In this document: positions 1 to 11,900 of the stretch, one piece after another
Position numbering within the stretch: position 1 is the first letter of the stretch
How the letters are laid out: each line of letters begins with the position of its first letter
Source of the DNA: Earliella scabrosa
Taxonomy: Eukaryota; Basidiomycota; Agaricomycetes; Polyporales; Polyporaceae
NCBI GenBank assembly: GCA_022605405.1
Contig: JABYQQ010000001.1
Span: forward strand, 682,001 to 746,000
Reading direction: 5' to 3'
Length of the DNA: 64,000 nt
The notes under the pieces: generated by a model
What the model was told of the DNA's origin: nothing
The model's database searches: none
The model's input: the letters and a program-made list of their open reading frames with translations, nothing else
Program-made: the position numbers and the translations under genes

Positions 1-933
1 TCCCCAAACACCACACCACACGAAACGTATGAAGTATCAAGGCTGTGTGCTCCAGTGGTCAGAGGCTGATACCCGTGTTCGTCGCTGTAATCAGCTCCCT
101 CTTCGAGTCCGCCCTTCGCTTCTTATCTTCCCTCGTTGACGTTTACGGCTGGACCGGCGATAACAACTCGGTATGGGCATGGCATCAGCAAGTGAAGACG
201 CCAGCCCGGCGACGGTCAAGCTTTGGACTCTGTATGTTCCTCTCAGGTCAACGTCTTATGTCAAGTACCCCCTCTCATGCTTCGAGTCATACAGCGCAAG
301 CCCAGTTGTTTATGCCAGACAAACCCCTTTGACTGTAAATTGAGGGCAAGTTGCAGGGTACGTTTGGTTGTCCCCGGTCCATACCCACGGCATTCACCGA
401 CCGATTCAAGCGTAGTACATCCACTGGTAGTAGAGCAACGTGTGCAGTATGTCATCGCTACGCTTCTCCGAGCCTTGCATTCGTTACTATGTTGACGCTC
501 GGGCCCTAGACATGCCCACAGGAGTATGCGTCGAAGTCGCAGCCATGTACAACATATTTCCGTGTAACATATTGGCAACAACTAGAAAGGGCGTCAGCGT
601 CCTCATGCTCGTACACCTGCCAAGATGGTCTCTGTGCCTCAGTTATCACTTCCATTTTCGATATGGTGACCGACATCGAGAGGTAGCGATAGCAGGAACA
701 ATCCAGTACAAATTGCACATTACATCATAGCAACGTCACGGTATGCTGGTAGGGTTGTTGCGGTATACACGTGGCATTGTGACACCAGCAGGCCTACCAG
801 CTACAGGAGCAAAGGGCCGTATGCGGCAGAGCTTGAAAGAAAGGGTCAGTAATCACTGATGACTCCATCACCATGAACCACTGACATGGAGTGCAGATTA
901 TCTCGAGCATCTCCCAGCTCGTGGCTCCTCGCA
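1..933. other. Intergenic, no gene recognised
   Basis: Only short overlapping open frames on both strands are present. None shows a recognisable domain, a consistent exon chain or a start context that stands out. The last bases form the 3' side of the minus-strand SRPBCC gene. Confidence 0.5.
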
Positions 934-1597
934 TCACTGCTGTTGCTCGGCCCGAGCTTTCAAGGCCTCTCCCATGGCATCGAAACTCTTCTGGAGGTTC
1001 TTAGACAGGAACCATTTGATCAAATACGCTCCAATGCCGGCGAACACCTCCCGCGACTCGTACTTCGTCTTGCCGTCTTCGGTCTTGCTAAGTGCTTGCC
1101 AGCGTTCGGCTCTGATCAACCACTGAGGTAAGAGATTCTTCCAGGCCAACCGATGCGTCTCCTCGTCAAAGTGGGTGATCAGCTCAAAGGCCTCCGTCAT
1201 GCCGATAGAGTCATCCATTGTGGGCGGGATGTGCGTCTGCATCAGGAGATACTTGCCCTTAGCAGGCACCTCCCCTTCCAGCTTCTTCTTGGACTTGGTT
1301 ACAATGTCCTGGGCCCTCCTGCAGCAATAGGGGCGCCATTAGCGACGTGCTATGACGGCAATAAGCATCATGATCCCTTCACGTACACGAACGGATTCCT
1401 GGACACCAGTAGATACCGCATTATTCGAAACATCCAATGTAAACCAGACCCGTGAGCACGTACCATTCCTTGTACTTTGGAAAGTCGGTGAGCACCTCCC
1501 AAACTGTCTCTATCGGCGCGCTGATGTCGACGTCGACACGCATCGTAAGTGGGCCAGAGAACGACGGCTCAGGTAAGTTAGTCGCTTTGGAAGACAT
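934..1597 (-). CDS. SRPBCC (START-like) domain protein, copy 1
   Basis: A small SRPBCC/polyketide-cyclase-dehydrase type protein, the helix-grip fold that binds hydrophobic ligands. No ligand can be inferred. The ATG at 1597 opens an exon containing the N-terminal signature of the fold (DISAPIETVWEVLTDFPKY then KEW). Two introns split the next part: a very short exon encodes NPF, then the frame resumes before the KGKYLLMQTHIPPTMDD segment. The protein ends KARAEQQQ. No signal peptide is seen, unlike the paralogue at 35355. The intron positions after EW and after NPF match the other two copies in the window, which supports common descent. It lies 402 bases downstream of the PIN-like carrier gene, on the same strand. 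Family call is firm; the biological role is unknown. Confidence 0.8.
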
Positions 1598-1998
1598 CCT
1601 GCGCAAGCTCTGCTTCAGGTAATATCAGTTCCAAGCGAGTCAGTGTCGAGACGAGTTGCTCGCGATGAACTTACCTGGTGGGAATAGTCTGTGAATATGT
1701 TGGTCAGGAACAGGAGGCGACGACATAGATAAGCGCCCGATCCCACAATGACAAGCCGCGAATCCGAGGAATCATCACTTGAATGCTGCCGCGGGCTGGG
1801 AACTTGCTCGAATTCACGAAACACCGTGACCCGGACGGTGCGGATAAGAATGCATACTCCATATATAGTACTGGGAGAGGATCAGATTCACGTCATACAA
1901 GTCATACATAAAGGAGGTAAACAGTCGGATCAAGCGTGAAAGGCCACAAGAATATGGAAAAGATATCTCGTTCGATGAGGCTCTAGAAGGCTCTTGCT
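1598..1998. other. Spacer between SRPBCC copy 1 and the PIN-like carrier
   Basis: This should hold the promoter of the SRPBCC gene and the 3' UTR of the carrier, both read on the minus strand. I see no additional gene and no clear TATA box placed for the start at 1597. Confidence 0.4.
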
Positions 1999-4173
1999 TC
2001 ACAGAAGCAGCAGAGAGACAGAAGTCAAGACGCTGGAGATGATGAAGTTAGTCAAGCCACGAGTCTTCGATAGTTGTGATACGCACGCGGATGAAATGAA
2101 CATGAATATGTCTATAACGTGCACAAGTTAGCGACTCGTTCCACTGTATTTGACTTATACTGCTGGTAGACTCACATTGTACCAGGAGGAACGCCTGTGC
2201 TATACGTCAGCAAGTGCTCTGACAGGCGTCACAGGACAAACTCACAGACAGAGTATCCACGTTTCCGTCTGGCGCATAGAGCGACGATACGATCATTTGA
2301 CTGCAAGTATCCATGTGGCACGCGTTAGTCATTTGCCCTCGCGCCCTCAGCGGCGAGGCTGATGCTGCGCTGACTGAGGGCCAATGACGAATAGAACCGA
2401 ACTCACTTGACAGCGGCGGGCGTGCCGCTTAAAAGCATTGCGACGAATCGCTCCGCCAGGGCCTCCGCGGGTATGAGCCTTCCGCGCACCATTGCCTGGA
2501 CCATCGCCACGCCAATTATCGGGAGAAGCACCATCTTCGCCATTGTAACTAGTAGCATGGCCATGATCGGCAGCCGCGAAAGTGGATGAGGAGCCTGAAT
2601 ACGGGCGAACGAGGCACCCAGGAGGATGAGGGTCAGCGGGACCGCGATGGTGTCGATGAATTGTGCTGCGGGTGGTGTGAGTAATTATGAAGGAACACGA
2701 AGGTCTTCCGCGGCGTACCTGTGTCCATGATGAAAGCGAGGGGCGGACGGCCGTCTGGCCCGTGCCAGTTGGGTCCGCCCTGTGCACTTGCATCGACGAA
2801 GAGAGCCTTTAGAGGTGTGACCAGAGCGATCGGAAGAGAGATGATAAGCGAGACCGAGACTGGCTTCAGGAGCGCGGTCAAGGGCTTCAGGAGCTTCAGG
2901 ATCCAATGCCGAGGCTCCGAGGGTTCGTATTTGTCAAGAGCAGCTACGACAGTGGGGTCCTCCAACGAGTGGATGGAATGGACTGCACGGATCGGGATGG
3001 TGGCAGCGATAGAGCGCACAGGCGACGCGGGGTACCCACCACGCCAGGGGGAAGAAGGGGCGGTTGCAAAACCGGGCGTGGAAGGAACGGAGACTCGCAT
3101 GGGAGTGGGAGGAACGGAGACTCGCAACGGTGTGGGGGGTACCGAAGGGCGCAGTGGCGTAGTCGGAATCGCGATGGTGAGGCGTCCAGATCTGATTTTC
3201 GAGACTGCGGGCGCTGGTGACGTCCGAGGAGTCACTTGTACATCGAGGTTGGAGGCAGGTTCGGGTTCCGCGACGACAACGATCGTTGGGATGTCCATGT
3301 TGACGCTTTCAATCATCGATTGCTCGTCCTTTTCATTCCCAGAGTGAGTGGAACAAGACTCTTCGTCCGTCTTGATGCCTGTCGGTGGAACCGTCGGAGA
3401 GGGAACGATCGGAAGACGTAATGCGCGCGCAATGAGGCCGCCGACGGGCTTTTCCTTCCAAGACACACGACGTTCGGCAGCTTCGCCTTGAGGAACCCCC
3501 GGAAGATAATCCCACGAGAGGGAAGAGGCTGCGCCGCACATCCAAAACACGACGTGGTAACAGACGGTGAAAATCGATATGTATGAAACGCCAACTGACA
3601 GAGAACAGTCAACTCGAGCCGACGGAGAGGCGACAACAAGGATACGTACGAGCAGGGTCCGAGGCAGGGTTGAAGGGAGATTGCTGCGTCACTGACATGA
3701 CAATGGCGTTCGCTATAGAGTAACGTCAGAGCGTGAGAGAGGTGTGGTGCAGACAGCACTGACGGAGGTTTCCCCAGTTGCTCATGCCGGTCACGATGAC
3801 GATGCCTTGCCAGAAGTTCCTCGGGACATAGCACAGCTCCCGAATAATGATACCCATGGCGAAACCAAGAAGTTGGTAAATAGCAGCAATGAGGAACATC
3901 GGTCCTAGAGCTGAGACGTTCGAAGGCGTGAATGATGGAACGATGTTGGCGAAGATGAGTGCGGGGAGCGCGACGTTCATTGCTACGATGGAAGCTCCTC
4001 GCGACGCGGCCGGAGGAAACATGTCCATGCGCACAAGTATGTAGCCGCATAAGAGGGCGGCAAACCTGTGGGGGTTGAGTGTGAGCCGGAAGGGATGGAG
4101 AGCGGGTAGTCGCGTACGTTTTGATGAGTGGCATGACGCCTGAGTAGATGAGAAAGCCAATTGAAAAACCCAT
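1999..4173 (-). CDS. PIN-like / auxin efflux carrier-type membrane transporter
   Basis: A membrane transport protein of the auxin-efflux-carrier superfamily (Mem_trans). Fungal members sit mostly in internal membranes; the substrate is not known. The first exon (ATG at 4173) encodes a hydrophobic start (MGFSIGFLIYSGVMPLIK). A 51-base intron leads to the helix-rich half with the family hallmarks NVALPALIFANIVPSF and MSNWGNL. The middle is a long Ser/Thr/Pro-rich hydrophilic loop with tandem 9-residue repeats. The C-terminal half has helices around SLIISLPIALVTPLKALFV, FIDTIAVPLTLILLG and SGTPAAV, and ends in a short helix followed by LLLL and TGA at 1999. At least six introns were placed. A longer open frame upstream of 4173 starts with GTG, so it was not used. 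A TATA-like TATATA lies about 70 bases upstream of the ATG. Confidence 0.85.
3081..3161. repeat. 27-bp coding tandem repeat, three copies
   Basis: Three head-to-tail 27-base units (3081, 3108, 3135) lie inside the hydrophilic loop of the carrier. On the minus strand they encode a 9-residue unit of the form TPxRVSVPP, the first copy being the most diverged. Each unit carries Thr-Pro and Ser-Val-Pro, so the loop has several potential proline-directed kinase sites. Confidence 0.75.
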
Positions 4174-5054
4174 TGCGGCGAGTGAGAGAGATGGGGGTCG
4201 GTTCGAATGTTGAGACACTTCTCGACTGTTTGGAGTGGGTCATATATACACGCGCACAAATGCTGAGCACGGGAGACTCGGACCAATCCGTAGACTCCGG
4301 TACATGCGGCGACCGCCACGAAGACTACTTGGACAGCCAGTCTTCTCATGATCGTCTTCATGGAGAGCACACCGCCTTCCTACTCGGGAGAGCTCTGTTG
4401 CGCTGTATGTTGTGCCGACTGCTGAACGGAATGAGTATAGCTTGTGTGCGGCGAGGATCCTCCCGTTCCGCCCCATCCGTGATCCGTATTCTACCGTCAA
4501 CAGCTCCATGTATGGATTGGTAGGATCGGACATCCTGAGCACATATTGCGAGATGCACCTGCGGTTGCGGGGAATTCGCCACTGCTTGGGACATTTTTCT
4601 CGCGAAGTTTGAAGTCTGTCGGCAATCATCGTTGAGAGACAGGTACAGAGGTTAGAGTCAAGGTCTGGATCGAAGAAGGAAATTGCACTTACTAACTTGC
4701 ACTGTATGGGATACACGACGGCGACGTTACTTGACAGAACTTTCAAACTGCTACGCGCCTATTACCACTGCGGGCACAGCAATGTGATGTCTGTTCCATA
4801 TGACATGAGGTGGTCTGAATGTCGCGCATTATGGGTCGGTCCGAGCAAACGGGCCTTGCAGAGGTGCACACAATAGAATGTGGAGCGCGAACAGGTATTC
4901 TTTCATTCCGGAAGAGTGGTTAGTGCTAGAAGACTGACATGCCGTTCCGCCGTTGTGAGGAATTGGCTTCGGTATGCCAACATGCGATCTGGGCACACCA
5001 CATTAGCCATGTACGGCGAAATACACGGAAAACATACATACGACGAAGGTGGAT
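4174..5054. promoter_or_regulatory. Upstream region of the carrier gene
   Basis: TATATA at 4243-4248, read on the minus strand, is placed about 70 bases before the carrier ATG and is a plausible TATA box. The rest, up to the end of the next minus-strand gene at 5055, holds no recognisable gene. A minus-strand open frame with a hydrophobic stretch near 4300 overlaps this promoter and reads into the carrier exon in the same frame; I consider it read-through rather than an extra exon. Confidence 0.4.
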
Positions 5055-5695
5055 CTAGGAGAGACCAGACACCCGTGTCTCTGCCCTCTGCTTCAGGGCG
5101 TCGGCCGCGGCCTGCAAGCAACTCTGCATCGTCTCCCCCATGAAAGCCTTGACTCCGTATCCGGCCATGCCTCCGAACGCATGTCTAGTTTCGTAACGCG
5201 TCTTCCCATCTGGTGTCTTGCTGAGGGCTTGGGCATGTTCTCCACGGAAGAGGCTCTGAACACGACCCCCACCCCAGGTCACTCTGTAAGTTTGTTTATC
5301 GACCAAGCTGATTTGCTCGTATACGACCCTCGGATTCTTGGATGGATCCATGCTGGGTGGGGTCTGCATCGCGATTCCCACAGTGCCGCCTTCGCACAGG
5401 GCTTGGTCTTCTGTCGGCTTATGACTCGATCCGTCTACCATCGTGGCGGATCGGCTATGGCACAGTGTCAGAACCTGGCCATGGAGCGATCGTGAGTGCA
5501 ACACGCACATGTGTGGATTCCTATAGAACTTGTATCAGCTATACGTTCAGCACATCGGTGACAGAATAGCTACCATTCTGAATAGAGGGGTAGGTTGGTG
5601 AGAATGTCCCACACCTGCTCGATAGGCGCGTCGATGTCGACAGAGACGGAGTATTCAGCGATGGCACAGAATTCTAGAGGAGGAAGGTTCGACAT
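5055..5695 (-). CDS. SRPBCC (START-like) domain protein, copy 2
   Basis: Second member of the small SRPBCC family. The ATG at 5695 starts an exon with the same N-terminal pattern as copies 1 and 3 (VDIDAPIEQVWDILTNLPLY then SEW). It is followed by an intron, a tiny exon encoding NPH, another intron, and the C-terminal part (VYEQISLVDKQTYRVTW then LSKTPDGKTRYETRHAFGG). It ends QRAETRVSGLS with the stop at 5055. It is the most diverged of the three: the central segment aligned with the MQTHIPP region reads GIAMQTPPSMD. No signal peptide is visible. It lies 881 bases upstream of the carrier gene on the same strand, so copies 1 and 2 flank the transporter. Confidence 0.75.
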
Positions 5696-6777
5696 CGTGA
5701 GCGGGGATTGCGTTGTGTTGACAGTTGCACCTTCCTGGGCTTCGACTCGTAGGATTAAGTACGTACCCGGTTGATGACGCGCTCTCTCGGCATGGCTGCG
5801 GCTAAATACTATGTAAAAGCCTGTGCCTCTGTGAAACTGAAGCGCTGACGCGTCCTCATGGCGGCTTGCATCCGAGAAGATATCATGGAGTTGATTCCGA
5901 AGATGCACTAATGGCTGAGCTCGTAATATGTATCAACCTGTCCCGGCTCCCGGTCTCATGCTGCGGGTACCAGTACAGGTCGTGTAATGACGGATTAGTA
6001 TGCCCCAGTCCATTACCTTTCAGAGGCGACACTTCCCAAGAAGCTTGGGCTTCATCCTTCTGATAGTAAACATTAGGTCAGTACAACGTCTATCGCATCA
6101 CCAACCAGAAGGGCGAACTTGCCTGGGCCACCGTTTAGAGTTGCCTCCAGGTGTACCGAGCCTGAGCAGCCGCACTGGACATGACAGTCGCAGTCACTCA
6201 GTACAGAGTAGAGTGTTGGTCAAAATAGATCAACAAAGTCTGTCGATTAGGCTATGAAGGAAGGAAGGAAGGGGGTCTTCAAGTCCTACAAGACTCGGCT
6301 GCCATCGGCAAAGGGAGAACACGGGCGCTACCATGGCGTTGTTTGGTGGTGTTTGGAAGAGCATCGAGCGCGGAACGGGCGCTAACTACGTTCATTGTTC
6401 TCCCGAACCATGGTCTTTGTCCTCGTTGTGGACGGTCGTCGTACGGACCTCATTGTAGCACAACAACAAAAGAACTGAGAATTATGCTCTCGTGCGAAGA
6501 GGCCACAAGCGTGGCAGGCGGGCGCGTTTCGCAGTCGTTCATAAGGTAGGCCCGACCTCGTGCCTTCGTCATCACTCACTCCTCGCCTTCTCCAGACTCA
6601 CAGCAGCCTTCTGCTCCTATCCGCGCACTGCGTGGCTTGCTCGACTTCCTAGGGTGCAGGAACACCGCTCTCTTGCTTTACGCTTATTCTCTCTCTTGAT
6701 CACAGCCTGCTGCACATCTCTACGCCCACGACTTCGATACGCTTTGAAGTTCTTTGCTCTCTAGACAATCTATCGAC
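5696..6777. other. Intergenic, divergent promoters
   Basis: This is the upstream region of two divergent genes (minus gene ending its start at 5695, plus gene starting at 6778). The last 200 bases before 6778 are pyrimidine-rich, as is usual upstream of basidiomycete start sites. No gene is recognised. Confidence 0.4.
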
Positions 6778-8084
6778 ATGCCTACCACTAAAGGATGTGA
6801 GTAGATGATCCATATGGACTATAGGCATAGCTGACCTCGACCCATAGGGATCTTCATCGGTCTTAACGCCGTGCGGGCCCTCAGCATAGTTGCGCTCTTG
6901 CTTCTCTTCGCAAGCAGCATCGTCACGATGGTCCACGACATTCAATCTGTCAACGCTTTCATCTCCGCTGGGAAGGCAAATCCCAATATTCGCGCCGTAG
7001 AGGTCAATGCGACCGATGTCGATTGCATCACCGCCGACACCGACTACGTCGAGTACGTACACGGGGCAACCATTCCCCGTCTGGCCAAGCGTACTGACTG
7101 GTACGCTTGAACAGGGGAAGCACTGTGCCGAACCAGGCCGCTGGGGCGTTCTGGGCCGTGCTCAACAGGCTGCTCATTATCTTCCAAGTCATTGTGCTGA
7201 TCATGTCGGAAGTTGGCTGGCCCGCTGCCTTCTTCAACCGCTTCTTCCCCATCCTCGGAGACGACTTTGGTCTTGGTGCTCTTGGCGTAATCCAGTGTTT
7301 GTGCGTACCTCTTCCTTCCTAACCTCAGAACGTCTTGGCGCAGAGCATCCCTATCATGGCGCAATACGCCGCCCACCCTGCACGGAGGAGTGACCACACA
7401 ACGTCTTTCGTGCGGTGTGCACGCAATACTTGCGCAGGGAGTGTCAGACATGGCGGACACGCCGTCCTGCGCACGCTTCCGTTGTCACCCTATCCTATAC
7501 CTCCATCTTGCGAAAGCCCGATCGCTAACCCTCTCCCTTCTCTCACGCAGACTCGGCGCGGCAGTCCTCTCGCACCACGTGGATGACTTCGCTCTCGTGT
7601 CTGCCTTCTTCCTCTTCTCCCTCGGTTGCGTGAACATCCTCCTCGGCCTTATCTTCCGCGAGTCCGCTAAATGGCGCCGCTCGCTCACCTCCTGGCGTGA
7701 GCAGGACAAGAACACGAAGGGCGGCGTGCTCCCCACGTCTCAAGTCCCGCGCCCGCTTGTGATGGCCGGCACAGGCAGCACCGCTCCATGGGACAAGGAG
7801 CGCGAGGCTTACGGGTATGGTGGGGGCGCCGATGCGTCCCGCTCCGGTAGCCTGTTGAGCCAGAAGAGTGGACTGGGTTTTGGCCGCCAGGGTGAGAAGG
7901 GCGCGCTCTCGCGAGGTACGTGTCCGTTATTCTTCATTGTGCACAATTTAGACTGACACCGTGTATGACAGGCTTCACCATCCGCCAGCCGCCCGAGGCG
8001 CTCCCAACATACGTCCCTAAGCCTGTCACCCACTCCCGCTCGAACTCGGCACCCAGCTTCCGCGACTCCGAGACGGCGGTGTAA
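6778..8084 (+). CDS. Four-helix membrane protein, basidiomycete-conserved type
   Basis: A small integral membrane protein. The tiny first exon (MPTTKG plus one base) is joined by a GTGAGT..TAG intron to a long hydrophobic helix (ALSIVALLLLFASSIVTMV). A lumenal loop with paired Cys/Asn follows, then helices around LLIIFQVIVLIMSEVGW, GALGVIQCLLGAAVL and FALVSAFFLFSLGCVNILLG. A cytosolic tail of about 90 residues is rich in Gly and Ser and ends SRSNSAPSFRDSETAV. The third intron (about 7303-7549) is about 250 bases, unusually long for this window. The layout resembles small fungal membrane proteins annotated with DUF7598 or MARVEL-like folds; that family assignment is from memory of general architecture and uncertain. 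Function unknown. Confidence 0.7.
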
Positions 8085-8933
8085 CGGGCCCTTCCACCCG
8101 CGCACCTTGCCCATGAGGCTTGCTTCGGCAACAATCTCTCTCTCTCTTATGGTCGGTAACCATCCGCTACGGCGAGGCTTGAGAGCCACGCTACGGCGAG
8201 GCTTGAGAGCCACGCTATTTTATGGCGCCCCTTAATCGCACGACTCGACAACGACGGTACGACCTCGCAGGATTCTCGCGCTCGTGTGTTGCTACAGCTG
8301 TGTATATCTGTATCATCTGCCCCTGGGACGCTCGCAGCGCTCCTTATTTGTAGCCCGTAGTCACCCCACCTTATGTGGATTGTATCAAAGTTCTCCTTCC
8401 TCTCGTGGATACCAAACCTTCTGTTATGCGTCAAGGATCGTTTTCGGCAAAACGGTATCTCGGACTTCATGCCGACAACATGCTACTGTGTAAAGGCGTT
8501 CCTCATGATATTCTAAAGCATTTCCAGGCATTGTCGTATTCTTCCGGCCCTGCATAGTGACTGTACATTCATGTTCCTCGAGCTCGTATTACCTTTGGTT
8601 AGTTATACATATTGTCAGCCACCAGAATGAGCGTCTAATATGAATACTCCTTCCGTTCAGATATTGCTTTGCTCGTCCTTAGAATTCGACTGTACAAATA
8701 CCCTATCTCATCGATGTTGGTGTCCGCTCGTAACGGCTTGACAGACCAAAAACTAAGAGCGTAGTGAGAGTCGAATCGCGGGATTATGTTCGAGGCTATA
8801 GATCGCCGGGAGGACTGCCACATTGACGCTTGTCCCTCGACTTCCACCACACTCCCCCTTGCTCTCCCTACCCTTCTCCCTTACGAACTTCACGACTCTT
8901 GCGCGACGCGTACAAGAAGGGCCGAACATATCG
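8085..8933. other. Intergenic
   Basis: Contains the 3' region of the membrane-protein gene, a 24-bp tandem duplication at 8167-8214 and the promoter of the Munc13-like gene. The 60 bases before the ATG at 8934 are pyrimidine-rich. No further gene seen. Confidence 0.4.
8167..8214. repeat. 24-bp perfect tandem duplication
   Basis: Two identical 24-base units beginning CTACGGCGAGG lie back to back, just 3' of the stop codon at 8084. They are probably in the 3' UTR or just beyond it. Confidence 0.9.
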
Positions 8934-11900
8934 ATGTCGAGGCGTAGCTATGCTGGCTCTATGCACGAGAGGAGGGCGTCCCGGTTCCGGGTCTCGGAGG
9001 AGGAGCTCATAAAGTACGTCCCACAACCTCCTACACAACCTACCGTCTTACAACTATGCTGCGATAGTTTCGTGCTACGGGTAGCGTGAGTACACACCGC
9101 GACGATTGTAGTGCACACCGATCGAGCTCGTTCTGCGCAGACTACTCAGCTACCAGATGCAGCCCAAGGCGGTCGTCGAGCCTGCGCAGCCGGAGCAAGA
9201 GCGCGATAGGGACTACTCCTCGCGGATACACAGTGCAATTTCGAGCTCCATGTTCTCCATAGGCGATCTCTTCCGGGATGGGCAGAAAGGAGTGCGGTTT
9301 CCGAAGGATTTGATCAAGGTCCTCGAGCAGAAGTTGCAGGATATCGCCATGGGCAAGGATGCTGCGTACGTTTCTCTGCTCCTTGTCTCCTCGGACCCAT
9401 GAACGAACACGCGGGGCAGATACTCTGACCAGCTCACACGACGAACGATGGCGGTCTTCTATGGGCAGGTCAAGGACGAGACATTCCGACGGCAGATGAA
9501 GGAGAACCGCAAGATTGAGGAGCTCATCCTGATGTTCGCCACCAACGCGACGAATGTTCTCAAGAAGGAGCCGACGCTCGCCGGCGACGGCTGGAAGATG
9601 GAGCTCAACAATCACATCGCACAGTTCATCCGACTCCTCCGCGAATGCCTGCGCCACATTAGCCATGTCTCGCCAGAACTCACAGCTAGGCTGGACATGT
9701 ACACCGCGAAGCTTGCGCCCGCACAACGGAGTTACTCCGACTCGGGATATGACTCCGCATCCACATCACATCGAGACTCTGTGAGCTCGACAAGACGGAT
9801 TAGCATGCAGGTCAACGATATGCCCCTGGTGCTCACGGCCGCGAAGCTCTTCAAGCTACCAGTATCCGAGATACAGAAGGAGATTGAGGACATGGCAAAG
9901 TTCTGCAACGAGAAAGTGCGTGGTCCGCTATTCCCGAGACGATCGTCGTGCTCATCTATCACAGGCTGCACTCAACGATCTCAAGGTGAGCGGACGCTCT
10001 CGGTAAGTGCTCACAGGTGTCCTGTACTCACCGCCATCTAGACATGTCTGAAGAACATCAATGCTGGTGCCCCATTCCCGATGCGTCGAGAAGACTTCGA
10101 GAGCGAAGCCGCTTGGCAGTACTGGCGGACACTCGAAACCTCCCATCTATCACAACTCATGCTCGTCATGGTGCAGTTCAATCCCGAACTGGCCAAGTCC
10201 ACACCGTCCGAAGCCCTCCCTCCCACAAATGGTCGGCCTGGCTCGGTCTACTCGAACTACTCTTCTGGGCGTCCAGACTCCTACTATGCTAGCGGCTCCG
10301 CACAACGGCAACCGTCTATCAGTAGCCGACACTCTGTGCTCTCCATAGGCCCGAGCGACCCTGATGGACTATACAACGCGCTGGACGGCGACGACGAGAT
10401 CCAGGTTGGCTTCCACTTCACCTTCATCCCGCCCAATCCACGCAAGTACTACAAGCGTCTACTAGAGTACTGCATCACAGCAGACCTCGAGGCGATGCTG
10501 AGCCCCGCAGTAGGCGACGACGACGAGGTCTCGCTCGGTATCCTCTCTCCCGCACACATCGAGCTCATCAACGAGTGCGCGCTCCGGTGGCGCATCGGAC
10601 AACCGTACCGCGTCGCGTGCTTCCTCGACATCGTCAGGCAATTCTATGAGCGCAACGAGGTCCCGCTCGAGTGCGTGCCCGAGGCGCTGCACAACATCAC
10701 GCGCGTGACGAGCGAGATCGAGCTCGAGAAGTGGGCGAAGCAGGACTGCGACTACCTCGCGCAGGTCTACGGCAGCATCTTCAGCACCTTCCTGTCGCAC
10801 CTGTATCACACACTCGAGGGCCTGCCGCAGATCAAGCCGTCGGACGTCGCGCCGTACTTGTCCATCCTCGAGGTCGTGCGCCACAGCGGGCTGCTGGAGC
10901 GATACGATGTCGACGTGGCGGCGCGCATCGCGGAGATCCAGGGTCAAGTGCGCGAGGTATCTGCGCGCTGGTATGGGCAGAAGCTGCAAGAGCTGCAGGC
11001 GGCGCCGGGGGTGAACCGGGCGCTGCCGCTGCTGCTCATGACGGACGAGATCGAGAAGAATGCGAAGCTGTTGGACAAGCGCTTCCCAGAACCTGTACTT
11101 GGGTACGTTGCTACAGACTGCGGGTCACACTTGTATATCTGACATGCATCCCAGACATATCGATATCGTCTCGCTTATGCTCGAAGTACAAGTACCACAC
11201 TTCCTCATGGACCTGGACGACGCCAAGAAGCGGCTCTTCGAGGACTCGATGAACGGGCCAACACCGGACGTGCCAATTCAGGACATCTTTGCGCTGTATC
11301 GACGAACGAAGACGTTACTCGGGATGTACAAGGCCTTCTGTCCAAAGTAGGATCCCTTCGCACGACGTCTCTGCGCGATACTGATTGTATCATACTAGCG
11401 GCGAGATTACATTCGACCTGGGTGGCTTCTTTGAGCCATATGTTCGGCAATGGTTGGTCAACACGGACAACAAGACCGCACAATGGGTGCAGGCGGTAGG
11501 TGGTTTCGCTATCTAGAATCGCTTGTCGGACGCTGACTGTATTGTCAACGTGCACAGGCCATCGCCGCGGACAAGGTATGTTAATTCGTTTCACGCAGAC
11601 GTGTTGGTACTCAACATGTCTCACCATCGTGTAGTTCCAAGCCGAAGGAGAAGAAGGCCACAGCTCGTCAATAGTCGACCTCTTCGACTCGCTCCGCAGT
11701 CCAATACAGTTCTTGCAAGATCTGGAGTGGATTGACGAGTACCAAGAAGCGCGATTCTTCACGAGTCTATCCAAGGTAACTATCGCCGTGCACAACGTGC
11801 TACTCTTGGTGCGTCTCGCTGAACTAGTTGGCAGACAATCAGCAAGGCTATCAACCAGTACTGCGCGACAGTGGAGGAGATGTTCATGTCCGAAATGTTC

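Noticed and set aside
3726..4370. Longer N-terminus for the PIN-like carrier with a hydrophobic leader
   Set aside because: This frame reads through the promoter TATA box and through a good 51-base intron; the ATG at 4173 gives a normal family N-terminus.
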